DNA of 62,726 nt from positions 1 to 62,726 of the forward strand of contig NZ_AOJD01000032.1 in NCBI RefSeq assembly GCF_000337415.1, given 5' to 3'. Of the stretch, positions 22,178 through 32,593 are shown in pieces. Position numbers and translations under genes: made by a program. Below the pieces are notes generated by a model that worked only from the letters and a program-made list of their open reading frames with translations, had not been told where the DNA came from and did no database searches. Within the stretch, counting starts at the first letter, position 1. Each line of letters begins with the position of its first letter. Origin of the DNA: Halorubrum tebenquichense DSM 14210. GTDB taxonomy: Archaea; Halobacteriota; Halobacteria; Halobacteriales; Haloferacaceae.

Positions 22178-25100
22178 TCAGTCGTCGCTCGACGCCTGTC
22201 CGGTCGCGTCCGCGTCGCCGCCGGGGACGGCCGCGGCCGGGGCGGGCGGCTCGTCGCGCACGTCGTCGCCGATCCCCTCGGCGATGACGTCGGCGTACGC
22301 GTCCGGGAAGACCCGGACGAAGTCGTCGAGCGCGGCCTCCCAGTCGTCGAGCAGGTCGGCCGCGCGCTCGCTGTCGGTGTACGCGCGGTGGTTCTCGACG
22401 AGCCGGCGCAGCATGCGCTCGTCGGACTCGTCGAGCGTCTCGGAGACCGAGACCATGCCGCGGTTCACGCGGTCGTCGAACCGGTCGTCCGGGTCGTACA
22501 CGTATGCGATACCGCCCGACATCCCGGCCGCGAAGTTCCGGCCCGTATCGCCGAGGACGGCGACGACGCCGCCGGTCATGTACTCGCAGCCGTGGTCGCC
22601 GACGCCCTCGACGACCGCCCGGACGCCGGAGTTACGGACGCCGAACCGCTCGCCTGCGACGCCGTTGACGTACAGCTCGCCCGACGTGGCACCGTACAGC
22701 GCCACGTTCCCGACGACGACGTTCTCGGTCGGGTCGTACCCCGCCTCCGCCGGCGTCTCGACCGTGATGCGACCGCCGGAGAGCCCCTTGCCGACGTAGT
22801 CGTTGGCGGCACCCGCGAGCTCCATCGTGACGCCGGACGCGAGGAACGCGCCGAAGCTCTGGCCCGCCTCGCCGTCGAACCGACAGGAGATGGTGTCGTC
22901 CGGGAGTCCCTCGCCGCCGTGTTCGGAGACGACGCGGTTCGACAGCGTCGCGCCGACCGCGCGGTCGACGTTGCGGATGTCGCGGGTGAGCGCGACCGGC
23001 GCGCCGTCCTCAATGGCGGGGGCGGCCTCGTCGATGAGGTCCCAGTCCAGCAGGTCGTCGATGCCGGCGTGGGCCTGCTCGCGGACCTTCGTGCGGGCCT
23101 CGCCCGCGGGTTCGGCGATGACCGCCGAGAGGTCGAGGTGCTTCGCCTTCTCGTGGTCCGTCTCGCGCTGGGCGAGCAGCCCGGGGCGACCGATGAACTC
23201 CTCCAGTTCGGTGTACCCCTGCTCGGCCATGATCTCCCGGAGCTCCTGCGCGATGAACGTCATGTAGTTGACGACGTGGTCCGGCTGGCCGGGGAAGCGC
23301 TGCCGGAGGTCCTCGCGCTGCGTGGCGACGCCGACCGGACAGGTGTTCTCGTGGCACTGCCGGGCCATCACGCAGCCCGAGGTGACGAGCGACGCGGTGC
23401 CGAAGATGTACTCCTCGGCCCCGAGCGCGGCCGCGACCGCCACGTCGCGCCCGGTCCGCAGCCCGCCGTCGGCCGACACGCGAATGCGGTCGCGCAGGCC
23501 GGTCGCGCGGAGCATCTGGTTCGCCTCGGCGAGGCCGAGTTCCCACGGCAGGCCGGCGTTCTTGATCGACGTCTTCGGCGACGCGCCGGTCCCGCCGTCG
23601 TGGCCCGAGACGTGGACCACGTCGGCGTTCGCCTTCGCGACGCCGGCGGCGATGGTGCCGATGCCGGCCTCCGAGACCAGCTTCACGTTGACGTCGGCCT
23701 CGGGGCTGGCTGCCTTCAGGTCGAAGATGAGCTGTTTGAGATCCTCGATCGAGTAGATGTCGTGTTGGGGCGGCGGGGAGATGAGGCCGACGCCGGGGGT
23801 CGAACACCGGACGTGCGCGATCATCTCGTTGACCTTCTCGCCGGGGAGGTGGCCGCCCTCGCCCGGCTTCGACCCCTGCGCCATCTTGATCTGGAGCTCC
23901 TCGGCGTTCGCGAGGTACTCCGAGGTGACGCCGAACCGCCCGGAGGCGACCTGCTTGACCGTACACTCCTTCTCGGTGTCGAACCGCTCCGGCGGCTCGC
24001 CGCCCTCGCCGGTGTTCGACTTCGCCCCGAGTCGGTTCATCGCGATGGCGTTGTTCTCGTGGGCCTCCGGCGAGATGCTCCCGAGGCTCATCGCGGCCGT
24101 CGAGAAGCGCTCGACGATCGACTCCACCGGCTCGACCTGTTCGATCGGGACCGGGTCGCGGTCGGAGTCGAACTCCAGCAGGCCGCGCAGCGACTGTAGC
24201 TCCTCGGTCTGGTCGTTGACCAGGTCGGCGAACTCGCGGTACTGCTCGTAGTCGCCGCCGCGGACCGCCTGCTGGAGCGTGCCGACGGTCTGGGGGTTCC
24301 AGCCGTGTTTCACGCCCGACGAGCGGTGTTCGTACTCGCCGGTCGTCTCCAGTTCTGGGTCGGCTCCGAACGCCATCGCGTGGCGGGTGCGGAGGTCGTC
24401 TTCGATCTGCTCGATCCCGATCCCCTCGGTCCGGATCTCCGTCCCCTCGAAGTACTCGGCGACGAACGCGGAGTCGAGCCCGACCGCCTCGAATATCTGG
24501 GCTCCCTGGTACGACTCCATCGTCGAGATGCCCATCTTCGCCATCGTCTTCAGGAGGCCGTCCTCCAGCGCGTGCCGGTACGCGGCGAGCGCCTCGTCCT
24601 CGTCCGCGCCGTCCGGACCGGCGACCACGTCGGCGATGGAGGCGTACGCGAGGTACGGGTCGACCGCGTCCGCCCCGTAGCCGACGAGCGTCGCGAGGTG
24701 GTGGACCTCGTGCGGCTCGCCGGACTCGACGACGACCCCCGCGCGGTTGCGGAGCCCCTTGCGGACGAGGTGGTGGTGGACCGCGCCGGTCGCGAGCAGG
24801 CTCGGCACCGCGAGCCGGTCCGGGCCGACGGCCCGGTCCGAGAGCACGACGACGTCCGCCCCGTCCTCGATGGCGGCCGCCGCGTCCCCGCGGATCCGGC
24901 TCACGGCGTCGACGAGCGAGCCGTCGCGGTCGTAGGTGACGTCGACCGTGACAGAGGAGAACGCGGGGCCGTCGGCCGCGCCGTGGCGGTCGCCCGGTGT
25001 CCGCTCGCCCGGGCCGGGGAGGTCCCGAAGGGCGGCCGTCTCGGCGTCCGTCAGGACCGGCGAGTCGGCGACGATCTGCTCGGCGTGTTCCGGCGTCTCG

Positions 25101-26914
25101 GCGAGCAGGTTGCGCTGGTTCCCGATGCGGGTCTCCAGCGAGGTGACCAGTTCCTCGCGGATGTAGTCGATCGGCGGGTTCGACACCTGCGCGAACAGCT
25201 GTTTGAAGTAGGTGAAGAGCGGGCGGTCGATGTCGGCGAGGACCGACAGCGGGGTGTCGTCGCCCATTGATCCGACCGGGTCCTTCCCGTCTTCCGCCAT
25301 CGGCTCGACGAGGTGGTTCAGCGAGTCGGTCGTGTAGCCGAACGCGGCCTGATGCGCGCGGACGGTCGGTTCGGTCTCGTCCGGATCGGTCGCATCCGAA
25401 TCGGCCGCGTCCGAGTCGATGTCATCGCCATCGCTCGCGTCCGAATCGACCGCGTCGATTCCGGCCGCAACCCCGTCTTCGTCGGCGATCGCGTCCAAGT
25501 CGACCTGCCCGCGGTCGACCCACTCCCCGTACCGGTCGTCGGTGAGATCCTCGAACACCTCGTCGTCGGGGACGATGCGGCCCGTCTCCGGGTCAGCGAC
25601 GAAGATCTCGCCGGGCTGGAGGCGTCCGCGACGGCGCACGTCGGCGGGGTCGGTCGGGAGCGCGCCGACCTCGCTGCCGACGACGAGGCGGTCGTCGGTC
25701 GTCACCTCGTAGCGGCACGGCCGGAGCCCGTTGCGGTCCAGGACGCCCGCCACGCGCTCGCCGTCGAAGCCGATGACGAGGGCGGGGCCGTCCCACGGCT
25801 CGACCAGCGAGGCGTGGTAGTCGTAGAAGTCGGCGCGGTCACCGTCCATCAGGTCGTCGCCCCGGAACGCCTCCGGGATCAGCATCCGGAGGGCGTGCGG
25901 GAGGTCCCGGTCGGTCTGGAGGAGGAGTTCGAGCGCGTTGTCGACGCTCGCGGTGTCGGACTGGTTCGGGTCGTCGATCACCGGCTTGATCGTGTCGAGT
26001 TCGGCCCCGAACGCCGGGTGTTCGAGGTCGTTCTCGCGGGCCCGCATCCAGTTGACGTTGCCGCGGATCGTGTTGAACTCGCCGTTGTGGACGATGTTCC
26101 GGTACGGGTGCGCGAGGTGCCACGCGCCGAGCGTGTTCGTCGAGAAGCGCGCGTGGACCAAGGCGACGTGGCTCGCGAACCGCTCGTCGGTCAGGTCCGG
26201 GTAGTAGTCAGCGAGCTGTGACCCCTTCAGCAGGCCCTTGTAGACGACGCGCTGGCGGTCGAGCGAGCAGACGTAGAAGCGCCCGGCACCGTCGACGTCG
26301 GACACCTCGTTCTCGATCTCGCGGCGCGCGGCGTACAGCGCGCGGTCGAACCCGAGCAGGTCCGGGTCGGCGTCGTCGTCGCGCGTCTCCTCGGTCGTGA
26401 ACCGCTGGGCCAGTCCCGCGCCCTCGACGGGCGCGACGAACACCTGCGACACCTCCGGCTCCGACTCGAGGGCCGTCGCACCGAGGTCGGCGTTGTCGGT
26501 CGGGACCGAGCGCCACGCGAGCACCTCCAGTCCGTAGACGGCACACACCTCGGCGATGACGTCGTGGATCTCCGCCCGAACGCCCGGCTCCGGCGGCATG
26601 AACACGGAGCCGACGGCGTACTCCTCCGGGAGGTCGGCGTCGACGACCTCTCGGAAGAACTCGTCCGGCCGGGCGACCATGATCCCCGCGCCGTCGCCGG
26701 TGTTCTCCTCAGCGCCTGTCGTCCCGCGGTGTTCGAGGTTTTCGAGCAGCGTGATCGCGTCCGAGACGGCCTCGTGAGTCGGGTCGGCGTCGAGGTCGAC
26801 GACGCCGCCGATCCCGCAGTTCGACCGGTCGTCCGTCGGCGCTGCGAGCCCCCCCTCCTGACCCGAGGACTCCGAGTCGCGTACGCCCCGGGTGGTACTA
26901 CGTGACTTGGTCAT
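22178..26914 (-). CDS. gltB: Glutamate synthase large subunit
   Basis: 1578 aa from ATG at 26914 (leaderless with TATA about 25 nt upstream; an upstream in-frame ATG is ignored). Makes glutamate from glutamine and 2-oxoglutarate. Cys33 (SNCGIGGVV) becomes the N-terminal nucleophile of the glutaminase domain after propeptide removal. The central and FMN-binding synthase domains follow; the [3Fe-4S] cysteines are C-x5-C-x4-C (VMARQCHENTCPVG, about residue 1180). The GXGXG domain ends the protein. An Asp/Ser/Ala-rich insert near residue 490-515 is a haloarchaeal-style acidic spacer. Alone, not beside a small subunit gene, so likely ferredoxin- or otherwise electron-fed. Confidence 0.95.
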   Translation of the reverse strand: MTKSRSTTRGVRDSESSGQEGGLAAPTDDRSNCGIGGVVDLDADPTHEAVSDAITLLENLEHRGTTGAEENTGDGAGIMVARPDEFFREVVDADLPEEYAVGSVFMPPEPGVRAEIHDVIAEVCAVYGLEVLAWRSVPTDNADLGATALESEPEVSQVFVAPVEGAGLAQRFTTEETRDDDADPDLLGFDRALYAARREIENEVSDVDGAGRFYVCSLDRQRVVYKGLLKGSQLADYYPDLTDERFASHVALVHARFSTNTLGAWHLAHPYRNIVHNGEFNTIRGNVNWMRARENDLEHPAFGAELDTIKPVIDDPNQSDTASVDNALELLLQTDRDLPHALRMLIPEAFRGDDLMDGDRADFYDYHASLVEPWDGPALVIGFDGERVAGVLDRNGLRPCRYEVTTDDRLVVGSEVGALPTDPADVRRRGRLQPGEIFVADPETGRIVPDDEVFEDLTDDRYGEWVDRGQVDLDAIADEDGVAAGIDAVDSDASDGDDIDSDAADSDATDPDETEPTVRAHQAAFGYTTDSLNHLVEPMAEDGKDPVGSMGDDTPLSVLADIDRPLFTYFKQLFAQVSNPPIDYIREELVTSLETRIGNQRNLLAETPEHAEQIVADSPVLTDAETAALRDLPGPGERTPGDRHGAADGPAFSSVTVDVTYDRDGSLVDAVSRIRGDAAAAIEDGADVVVLSDRAVGPDRLAVPSLLATGAVHHHLVRKGLRNRAGVVVESGEPHEVHHLATLVGYGADAVDPYLAYASIADVVAGPDGADEDEALAAYRHALEDGLLKTMAKMGISTMESYQGAQIFEAVGLDSAFVAEYFEGTEIRTEGIGIEQIEDDLRTRHAMAFGADPELETTGEYEHRSSGVKHGWNPQTVGTLQQAVRGGDYEQYREFADLVNDQTEELQSLRGLLEFDSDRDPVPIEQVEPVESIVERFSTAAMSLGSISPEAHENNAIAMNRLGAKSNTGEGGEPPERFDTEKECTVKQVASGRFGVTSEYLANAEELQIKMAQGSKPGEGGHLPGEKVNEMIAHVRCSTPGVGLISPPPQHDIYSIEDLKQLIFDLKAASPEADVNVKLVSEAGIGTIAAGVAKANADVVHVSGHDGGTGASPKTSIKNAGLPWELGLAEANQMLRATGLRDRIRVSADGGLRTGRDVAVAAALGAEEYIFGTASLVTSGCVMARQCHENTCPVGVATQREDLRQRFPGQPDHVVNYMTFIAQELREIMAEQGYTELEEFIGRPGLLAQRETDHEKAKHLDLSAVIAEPAGEARTKVREQAHAGIDDLLDWDLIDEAAPAIEDGAPVALTRDIRNVDRAVGATLSNRVVSEHGGEGLPDDTISCRFDGEAGQSFGAFLASGVTMELAGAANDYVGKGLSGGRITVETPAEAGYDPTENVVVGNVALYGATSGELYVNGVAGERFGVRNSGVRAVVEGVGDHGCEYMTGGVVAVLGDTGRNFAAGMSGGIAYVYDPDDRFDDRVNRGMVSVSETLDESDERMLRRLVENHRAYTDSERAADLLDDWEAALDDFVRVFPDAYADVIAEGIGDDVRDEPPAPAAAVPGGDADATGQASSDD

Positions 26915-26935
26915 ACACTCACATACGAGTGAACA

Positions 26936-26942
26936 CTTAAAG
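26936..26942 (-). promoter_or_regulatory. TATA box of gltB with adjacent inverted repeat
   Basis: CTTAAAG on the plus strand, 22-28 nt before the ATG. A small inverted repeat, CACTC-ACATAC-GAGTG (26916-26931), covers the region of the transcription start and may be a nitrogen-responsive operator; that link is a guess. Confidence 0.5.
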
Positions 26943-27147
26943 GTATGACCCTGATAGGGGTAGGATCCATCGTACACACATTAGGGAATATAAGGTAATT
27001 ATCCATCACGGGTGGTGAACAAATCACACACCGTTGGTTTGATCAGCTGTCCCCGCCGTCAGATTTCACTACCGATAGCTATTCTACGGGAACGGCCCGA
27101 ACGTTTCACCTATTCGGAAATGACTGGCGAAACGTCCAGTCGGGGAT

Positions 27148-27315
27148 TCACTCCTCGAGGGGGACGAACGTGCCGTTGATGTCCCACTCGTGGATACAGT
27201 AGACGTTGCCGGCGTCGTCGTCGATCCGCCACCCGTCGGCTGCGTCGTCCCAGCGCTCCTCGCGCCCGCACAGCTCGCACGTGCGCTCCTTCGGCGGCGT
27301 GATAGTCGCGCTCAT
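27148..27315 (-). CDS. HEWD-family small zinc-ribbon protein
   Basis: 55 aa; the ATG at 27315 gives the compact family form, while the longer frame adds a non-conserved stretch. CELCGRE supplies one CxxC pair and the single later Cys lies in NVYCIHEWDINGTF, which carries the HEWD motif that names this haloarchaeal family. Function unknown; probably a small metal-binding protein. Confidence 0.75.
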   Translation of the reverse strand: MSATITPPKERTCELCGREERWDDAADGWRIDDDAGNVYCIHEWDINGTFVPLEE

Positions 27316-27434
27316 GCCCGAGCGAACGAGGCGGCCGAGCAAAAGGATACCGCCGGTCGGCGAGGCCGACGGCGGCGGAACGATCGCCCGACCCCGCCGT
27401 TCCGACGCGTCGGCGGTCCGACCGCCGTCGCGGC

Positions 27435-30400
27435 TCACAGCCGACGGCGAGCGAGCAGCGCCGCGGACGCCACCGCCGCGAGCGAACCCACCGGCCCGAA
27501 CCCGGGGAGATCGTACATGGTCGACCGGATCGGTGCCTCGTCGTACCCGAGGTCGCTCGCGGGGTCGTCGTCGGCATCACCCGGTTCGCCGGTGTCGACC
27601 GACTCGGTCTCTCCGGCCGCGGCCTCGGAGCCGCCGCCAGACTCGGCTCCGTCGCTTGCTCGACCGGTCTCCGAACCCGGCTCTCGCTCCGCGGGGCGCT
27701 CGCCATGGGTCGTCCCGTCGCCTCCGAAGAGCGCCGGCGGTCCCGCGGACGGCGGGATCTCCGACGTGCCGGGCGCGACCGTGATCCCGGTCCCGGGAGG
27801 GGCCGTCTCCCGGTCGCCGCCGGACCCGCGCGATCCGGTGGCTCCCCCCTGACCGCTCCCGTCCGAAACGCTACCCGTCGCGTCCGAACCGGACCCACCG
27901 CCGGCCGGGGCACTCGCGCCCCCGGAAGCGCCGGAAGCGCCGGAAGCGCCAGAGTTGCCGGAAGCGCCGGAGTTGCCGGAAGCACCGGAAGCGCCAGAGT
28001 TGCCGGAAGCGCCTGAAGGGCTCGAAGCGCCCGACCCGTCAGCGGAACCGGTGCCGCCGGAGTCGTCCGTCGTCCCCGCTCCGGCGGCGGTCCCGGTTCC
28101 GGCCGAACCGCCCGAACCGGTCGGAGGGGATTCGGTCGATCGCGCCGTGCCGGACCCGTTCGCGCTCCCGTTCGTCGCGGGCTCGTCGGCGGCGTCGGCG
28201 ACGTACGTCAGCCGCGTCGCCACCGGGTCATCGGTGCGATTCAGTCGCTCGTCGTCGACACTGAACCCCGCTTCGAACGTCTCGCCGTCGGCCGGCGGCG
28301 TTTCGGTGCCGAACGCGGTCTCGCCGTCGGTGACGAGGAAGAGACCCTCCCGGTCGAGGTGGACCGTCGACTCGCTCGGGACCGGCCCGAGCGCGTCCTC
28401 CTCGGTGGCGGTAGTGGCCTCGCTCGCGTTCGTCCGCGTCACTCCGAAAGAGAGCCCGTCGAGGCGAGCGAGGTCCGCGCCGCGGTCCAGCGACGCGTTC
28501 GCGGCGGCCGGGAGACCGGTCAGTCCGGTCGCGTTCATCCCGTAGACCACCGTGTCGTTCGGACCTGCGGTCGTCGCCTCCGAGAGCGTGCCGTCCTCGA
28601 CGGCGTCCCGGATCGCGGTCGCGTTCTCGAACTCCCCCAGAGCGGCTTCGCGCGTGGTGTACGCGGTGAGATCGCTTGTCGACCGCGGAGTCACCCTAAC
28701 CGTGGCGGTGTCGTTCGCGACGGCGGTGCCGTGTTCGGACCGCAGCGTGACGTCGTACGTCCCGGGCGAAATCGAGTTGAGGTCCCCGGTGATCGACTCG
28801 ACGCTGACATCGGGGCTGGTCGATACGAACTCCGACGGCGACTCCGGCGACGCGTACGTGTTGATCGTGATCGGCGTTGGGCCCGTCTCGGTCGTCGTGA
28901 GGTTGAGTGTAGTAAAATTGCCATTCTGAGCAGATAATGAGACAGAAGACTGATTGTAGGTCGAATTAATCGATAAATCAAGATAGTTGCCGTTGAATAG
29001 CTCTTGGCCGTAATTAGCAAGTATTTCTGGCTTTTTCGCCTCGGCAACATCTATATTCTGAGTATCTATCACACCTGTGTTTGGGCTGTATACTGACACG
29101 GTGTAATTCCCAGGGCGAGTAAAAGGGATATGTCTAGTAACATTAGAATTCTTATTAATTAAAATTTCATCGCGATATATTACAGAACTAGAGTTCGTTA
29201 CGTTAAAAATGACTCCGCTGCTTGCTCCTTCCTGTTTGATGTTTACTGCCACTTGAGAATTTTCAACAGAATCAGTTGCCTCAATGTTGATTGTGGGTTT
29301 TGTTAGTTCAATCGTGGTATTTTGATAACGAGACCTGGAAGCTAACGAATAGAATCCTGGATCAAGCATATCCGTACCAATTTGATATATTCTGGTCTCA
29401 TTTGTTGCATTGATCCTTCGGACTACACCGCCACCAGCTTTGGAAAGGACATATTGTGCCTTATTTTCTGACTGGAATCCAATATTCAAACCTTGGTTGA
29501 TCGTGTGTTTTCCGTTATCAGGGGTGATTGTAGCAACACGGGTAGGCGAGTTATAGCTGCTGTTGAATGGTGTACTGCTTGAGTTGGAAATGATGTTTTT
29601 AATCCGAATATGCTCAATTGGTGAGGATATCTCTGATTGGTTAGGGAGATAGATATACAGAAAATTATCATTCACGTTGTATTTTTCGACATGGTTGTTG
29701 AGACTGACGTTTGTTGTGTTGTTATCTGAAAATCCAACACCGATCTGGCCTTGTGACTCGGATATATTTGTATTAAACTCAAATATGAGGGTACCGTTAC
29801 AGTTACTCCCGCATTGAGATTTACTAGTGTAGAACGGGCCGCCCACAAGTTGAGCGGGTACTGAAATATTAATCGTTGCCGTATCCACGGCGTAGACCGT
29901 GTTGGAGCCATGCTTGTGATGCGGCGAATGTATCGCGATAAGAACGTCTGTCTCACCCTTAATGTCCGTGTCATTAACAAATATATTTTCACGAGATAGA
30001 TCTACTGTTCCAATTTTTTGTCCCATACTACCATTATGATCTTGTTCCCAGATGGTCACAGAGGGGCTGAATTCTAAACTGTTATTAACTGAGTAGTCGT
30101 ACAGAATAGATTCTGTTGTCTCGTCATATGCCCCATTTCCAATTTTGACAGATAATGAAGAGAATATCTTGAATTGAACTGGACTTCTTTTTCCTCCTTC
30201 CTCAGCGGTATAAGATATCTCTCGGTTTATTTTCGATCCATTCTCATCATAGAGAGTAACATTTGATGTGTCAATATTGTCGATATGGAGATCAAATAGT
30301 CCGGATTCTGGAATTACGGAGTTAGTGACGACAATCGTTGAATTTGAGCGATTCGGCCCCTCAATGTACACTCCAGAATTCTTTGTCCCTTCATCAGATG

Positions 30401-30677
30401 TAATGCGGTATGAGGTTGCATTGTGGTCCAGTTGCGCTCCGGAATCAACGAGCTCCCCAACATGAATTTTAACAGGACCACTTGGGTTACCTACTTCGAT
30501 ATTGGAAATTACTTGCTCTTCATCCGTCCCAATCTCAAGATCACTTGCGCCATCTACGTCAAATAGTACGCCAGATGTCACAATTGCCCCCAAATTTATT
30601 AGTAATACAACAGAAAGAACTAGGGAGCAAGCTACAATACCGACCGACACCCACCGAAGCGATCGCATCCGGATCAT
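27435..30677 (-). CDS. PGF-CTERM surface protein with chimeric composition
   Basis: 1080 aa. An N-terminal hydrophobic segment (residues 9-33) acts as signal or anchor. Residues 34-1050 are an exposed, beta-rich, Asn/Ser/Thr-rich region. A Gly/Ala/Ser/Asn repeat (GASGNSGASG units, 27925-28020) and a Glu/Gly/Ser spacer precede the C-terminal signal PGFGPVGSLAAVASAALL followed by Arg residues, the sorting signal cut by archaeosortase A. Bases 28915-30677 (residues 1-587) are AT-rich, while the C-terminal part is GC-rich like the chromosome, so the gene looks assembled from two sources. The start could also be the Met at residue 4. Confidence 0.82.
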   Translation of the reverse strand: MIRMRSLRWVSVGIVACSLVLSVVLLINLGAIVTSGVLFDVDGASDLEIGTDEEQVISNIEVGNPSGPVKIHVGELVDSGAQLDHNATSYRITSDEGTKNSGVYIEGPNRSNSTIVVTNSVIPESGLFDLHIDNIDTSNVTLYDENGSKINREISYTAEEGGKRSPVQFKIFSSLSVKIGNGAYDETTESILYDYSVNNSLEFSPSVTIWEQDHNGSMGQKIGTVDLSRENIFVNDTDIKGETDVLIAIHSPHHKHGSNTVYAVDTATINISVPAQLVGGPFYTSKSQCGSNCNGTLIFEFNTNISESQGQIGVGFSDNNTTNVSLNNHVEKYNVNDNFLYIYLPNQSEISSPIEHIRIKNIISNSSSTPFNSSYNSPTRVATITPDNGKHTINQGLNIGFQSENKAQYVLSKAGGGVVRRINATNETRIYQIGTDMLDPGFYSLASRSRYQNTTIELTKPTINIEATDSVENSQVAVNIKQEGASSGVIFNVTNSSSVIYRDEILINKNSNVTRHIPFTRPGNYTVSVYSPNTGVIDTQNIDVAEAKKPEILANYGQELFNGNYLDLSINSTYNQSSVSLSAQNGNFTTLNLTTTETGPTPITINTYASPESPSEFVSTSPDVSVESITGDLNSISPGTYDVTLRSEHGTAVANDTATVRVTPRSTSDLTAYTTREAALGEFENATAIRDAVEDGTLSEATTAGPNDTVVYGMNATGLTGLPAAANASLDRGADLARLDGLSFGVTRTNASEATTATEEDALGPVPSESTVHLDREGLFLVTDGETAFGTETPPADGETFEAGFSVDDERLNRTDDPVATRLTYVADAADEPATNGSANGSGTARSTESPPTGSGGSAGTGTAAGAGTTDDSGGTGSADGSGASSPSGASGNSGASGASGNSGASGNSGASGASGASGGASAPAGGGSGSDATGSVSDGSGQGGATGSRGSGGDRETAPPGTGITVAPGTSEIPPSAGPPALFGGDGTTHGERPAEREPGSETGRASDGAESGGGSEAAAGETESVDTGEPGDADDDPASDLGYDEAPIRSTMYDLPGFGPVGSLAAVASAALLARRRL

Positions 30678-30958
30678 GGCGAACGGACCGCGAATGCCAG
30701 AGCGGTCGCTGGCAGGGCGATGCGGGGCCGAGAGAGCCGACCCGCTGCCCGCGAAGCGCCGCTCGTCACACCGCGGGATTTCTCACTCGGTTCGATCGCT
30801 TATAAGTGCCTTACGGAGCCGAAAGCTTCCGATCGGGGAAATAACCGCACGACTGCGGGCCGTTCGGCGGGGACACACGCGAGCCCTGTTGAGGGTGTTC
30901 GACCGCGGAGTGGGACGGAACGACGAGAAGGGGCCGCCGGGACAGTCGTCGAACCCGG
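30678..30958. other. Intergenic region upstream of the PGF-CTERM gene
   Basis: 281 bp without a gene. A TATA-like CTTATAAG lies at about 30797-30804, roughly 120 nt before the PGF-CTERM gene start, so that gene would have a long leader. The rest shows nothing recognisable. Confidence 0.4.
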
Positions 30959-31621
30959 TCAGTGCTCGACCGATCCCATCATCGAGAGCAGCTGTTCGGA
31001 CTGGTCGATCGCCTGCGGGTGGACGCCGATCATCGCGATAACGTCGTCGTCGTGCTGAACGGTGCCGATGTAGACGAGAACGGGGATGTCGTCCACGGAA
31101 CCGCTCTGGCCGTTGGCGTCGCTGACGTCCGCGCTGACGGTCGTTTCGAGGACCGAGACAGTGGTCTCCTCGCCGAGGACCGTCTGCGTCTCCTCGCCGA
31201 CCTCCTCGATGTCGTCGGTCTGAATTTCCGTTCCGTTGCCGCCGATCCCCTGCTGGTCGACCTGATTGAGGAGCCGTCGGATGAGGTCCGCGCCCTCGGC
31301 GCTGACGAGCGGGTTGACCGACTGTCCGGCGACGGACTCGTTCGGAGTGCTCGCCACGAACAGCGCCGACCCGACCTCCTCGTTCGTGTACTGGGCGACC
31401 CACGTCGTCGCCGACACCTCGACGTTCACGCCGCTGGCGTTGAACTTCCGGTCGATGGAGAACGATTCCGGGTCCTGCCCGGAGAACCCCTCCGCGTACG
31501 CGCCCTCCGGGACTCGTGCCGGGTCCGCGTCGAGGTCGAGGCTCTGGTCCTGGCCGGCGCAGCCGGCGACGGCGACCGTGGTCGAGGCGGCGAGTGCCGC
31601 GAGCAGCCCGCGTCGTTTCAT
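30959..31621 (-). CDS. Haloarchaeal lipoprotein of the DUF6517 type
   Basis: 220 aa from the ATG at 31621 (a longer upstream frame adds a basic stretch without function). MKRRG begins a Tat/lipoprotein signal with lipobox VAGC; Cys22 would be lipidated. The mature protein is a single acidic alpha/beta domain with strands SFSIDRKF and VLVYIGTVQ, as in small haloarchaeal lipoproteins of unknown function. Family name from memory, not searched. Confidence 0.75.
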   Translation of the reverse strand: MKRRGLLAALAASTTVAVAGCAGQDQSLDLDADPARVPEGAYAEGFSGQDPESFSIDRKFNASGVNVEVSATTWVAQYTNEEVGSALFVASTPNESVAGQSVNPLVSAEGADLIRRLLNQVDQQGIGGNGTEIQTDDIEEVGEETQTVLGEETTVSVLETTVSADVSDANGQSGSVDDIPVLVYIGTVQHDDDVIAMIGVHPQAIDQSEQLLSMMGSVEH

Positions 31622-31733
31622 GGGCACAGATAGGTCAACACGCTTCTTTAACACTATCGGCGCGGATATCGGTCCCGAGAACGCGCGGCCGAAGGCACAA
31701 AGTTCACGTCGTGGGGCCCGCGACGTGAGGCAA

Positions 31734-32501
31734 ATGGAACGTCGAGGACAAACGGGACTGGTGGAAGCCCTCTTCTTGGACGTCGTTCGCCTCCACGAGA
31801 CGTGGATGGAGATCGTCTTCCCGCGACAGCTCGACCCGAGCGCGGTCCTGGGGAAGTGGAAGCCCGAGAACAGCCTCCAGTCGGTCGGGTACTACCTCTG
31901 GGCGGTGCTCGGCGCGCCGCTCGTGGCGGTCGCGTACCCCCTGCTGCTCGTCGGGTTCGCCACGCGCTACTACGCGGCGAAGCTCGACTCGGCGGTCACC
32001 CGCATCGGGGTCGCCGGTGCCGTGCTCGTCTCCGCGGTCGTCTGGGGGGCGCTGACGGTGATCACGCACCTCCAACTCCCCTTCGACGCGGTGATCGCGG
32101 TCGGCGCGGCGAGCGGGGTGGCGGTCGTCTCGGCCGCGCTCGCCGCCGGCTTCTCGAAGCTCGGCGGACGGTTCGTCAGCGTCCTCCTCGCGTACCCGTT
32201 CGCGATGTCGGCGCTGTTCCTCCCGCCCGTCGTGGCCGCGCTCGTCACGCCGACGTTGGAGGAGCTGATCCTCCCGCCGAGCTACGAGCTCGCGCGGTGG
32301 ATCCTCGACACGTTCCTCTCGGTCGGCGGGATCAACGAGACGCTCCGCGGCGCGTTCGACTTGGAGACGTTCGGCGAGCAGTGGGGGCTGCCGGGGCTGG
32401 GATACGTCCTGATGTGGGTCGGCATCTCGGTGCCGCTCGGGTGGTTCCTCGGGCTGCTCGTCGCGCTGGCGAACCTGATCCGTCCGACTTCCGACGCCTG
32501 A
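31734..32501 (+). CDS. Polytopic membrane protein of unknown function
   Basis: 255 aa; ATG at 31734 lies just downstream of the lipoprotein gene's divergent promoter. A soluble N-terminus of about 45 residues is followed by about six hydrophobic segments (near 50-75, 85-110, 112-135, 140-165, 210-232, 235-250). No transporter motif or catalytic residue is visible. Known relatives are haloarchaeal and uncharacterised. Confidence 0.75.
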   Translation: MERRGQTGLVEALFLDVVRLHETWMEIVFPRQLDPSAVLGKWKPENSLQSVGYYLWAVLGAPLVAVAYPLLLVGFATRYYAAKLDSAVTRIGVAGAVLVSAVVWGALTVITHLQLPFDAVIAVGAASGVAVVSAALAAGFSKLGGRFVSVLLAYPFAMSALFLPPVVAALVTPTLEELILPPSYELARWILDTFLSVGGINETLRGAFDLETFGEQWGLPGLGYVLMWVGISVPLGWFLGLLVALANLIRPTSDA

Positions 32502-32593
32502 ATCGGCCGGGATCGAACTCTACGCCCGGCGTCGGACCCCGCGGCTACGGGGGCCACCCGTCGGAGTCGTCGCTCACTCGTCTAGCTCGCCAC

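Noticed and set aside
22388-24199. 603-aa plus-strand frame
   Set aside because: Antisense of gltB, whose catalytic motifs are present.
27925-28020. Short tandem units as a possible CRISPR array
   Set aside because: They are 9-bp coding repeats (Gly/Ala/Ser/Asn) within a surface protein; no spacers.
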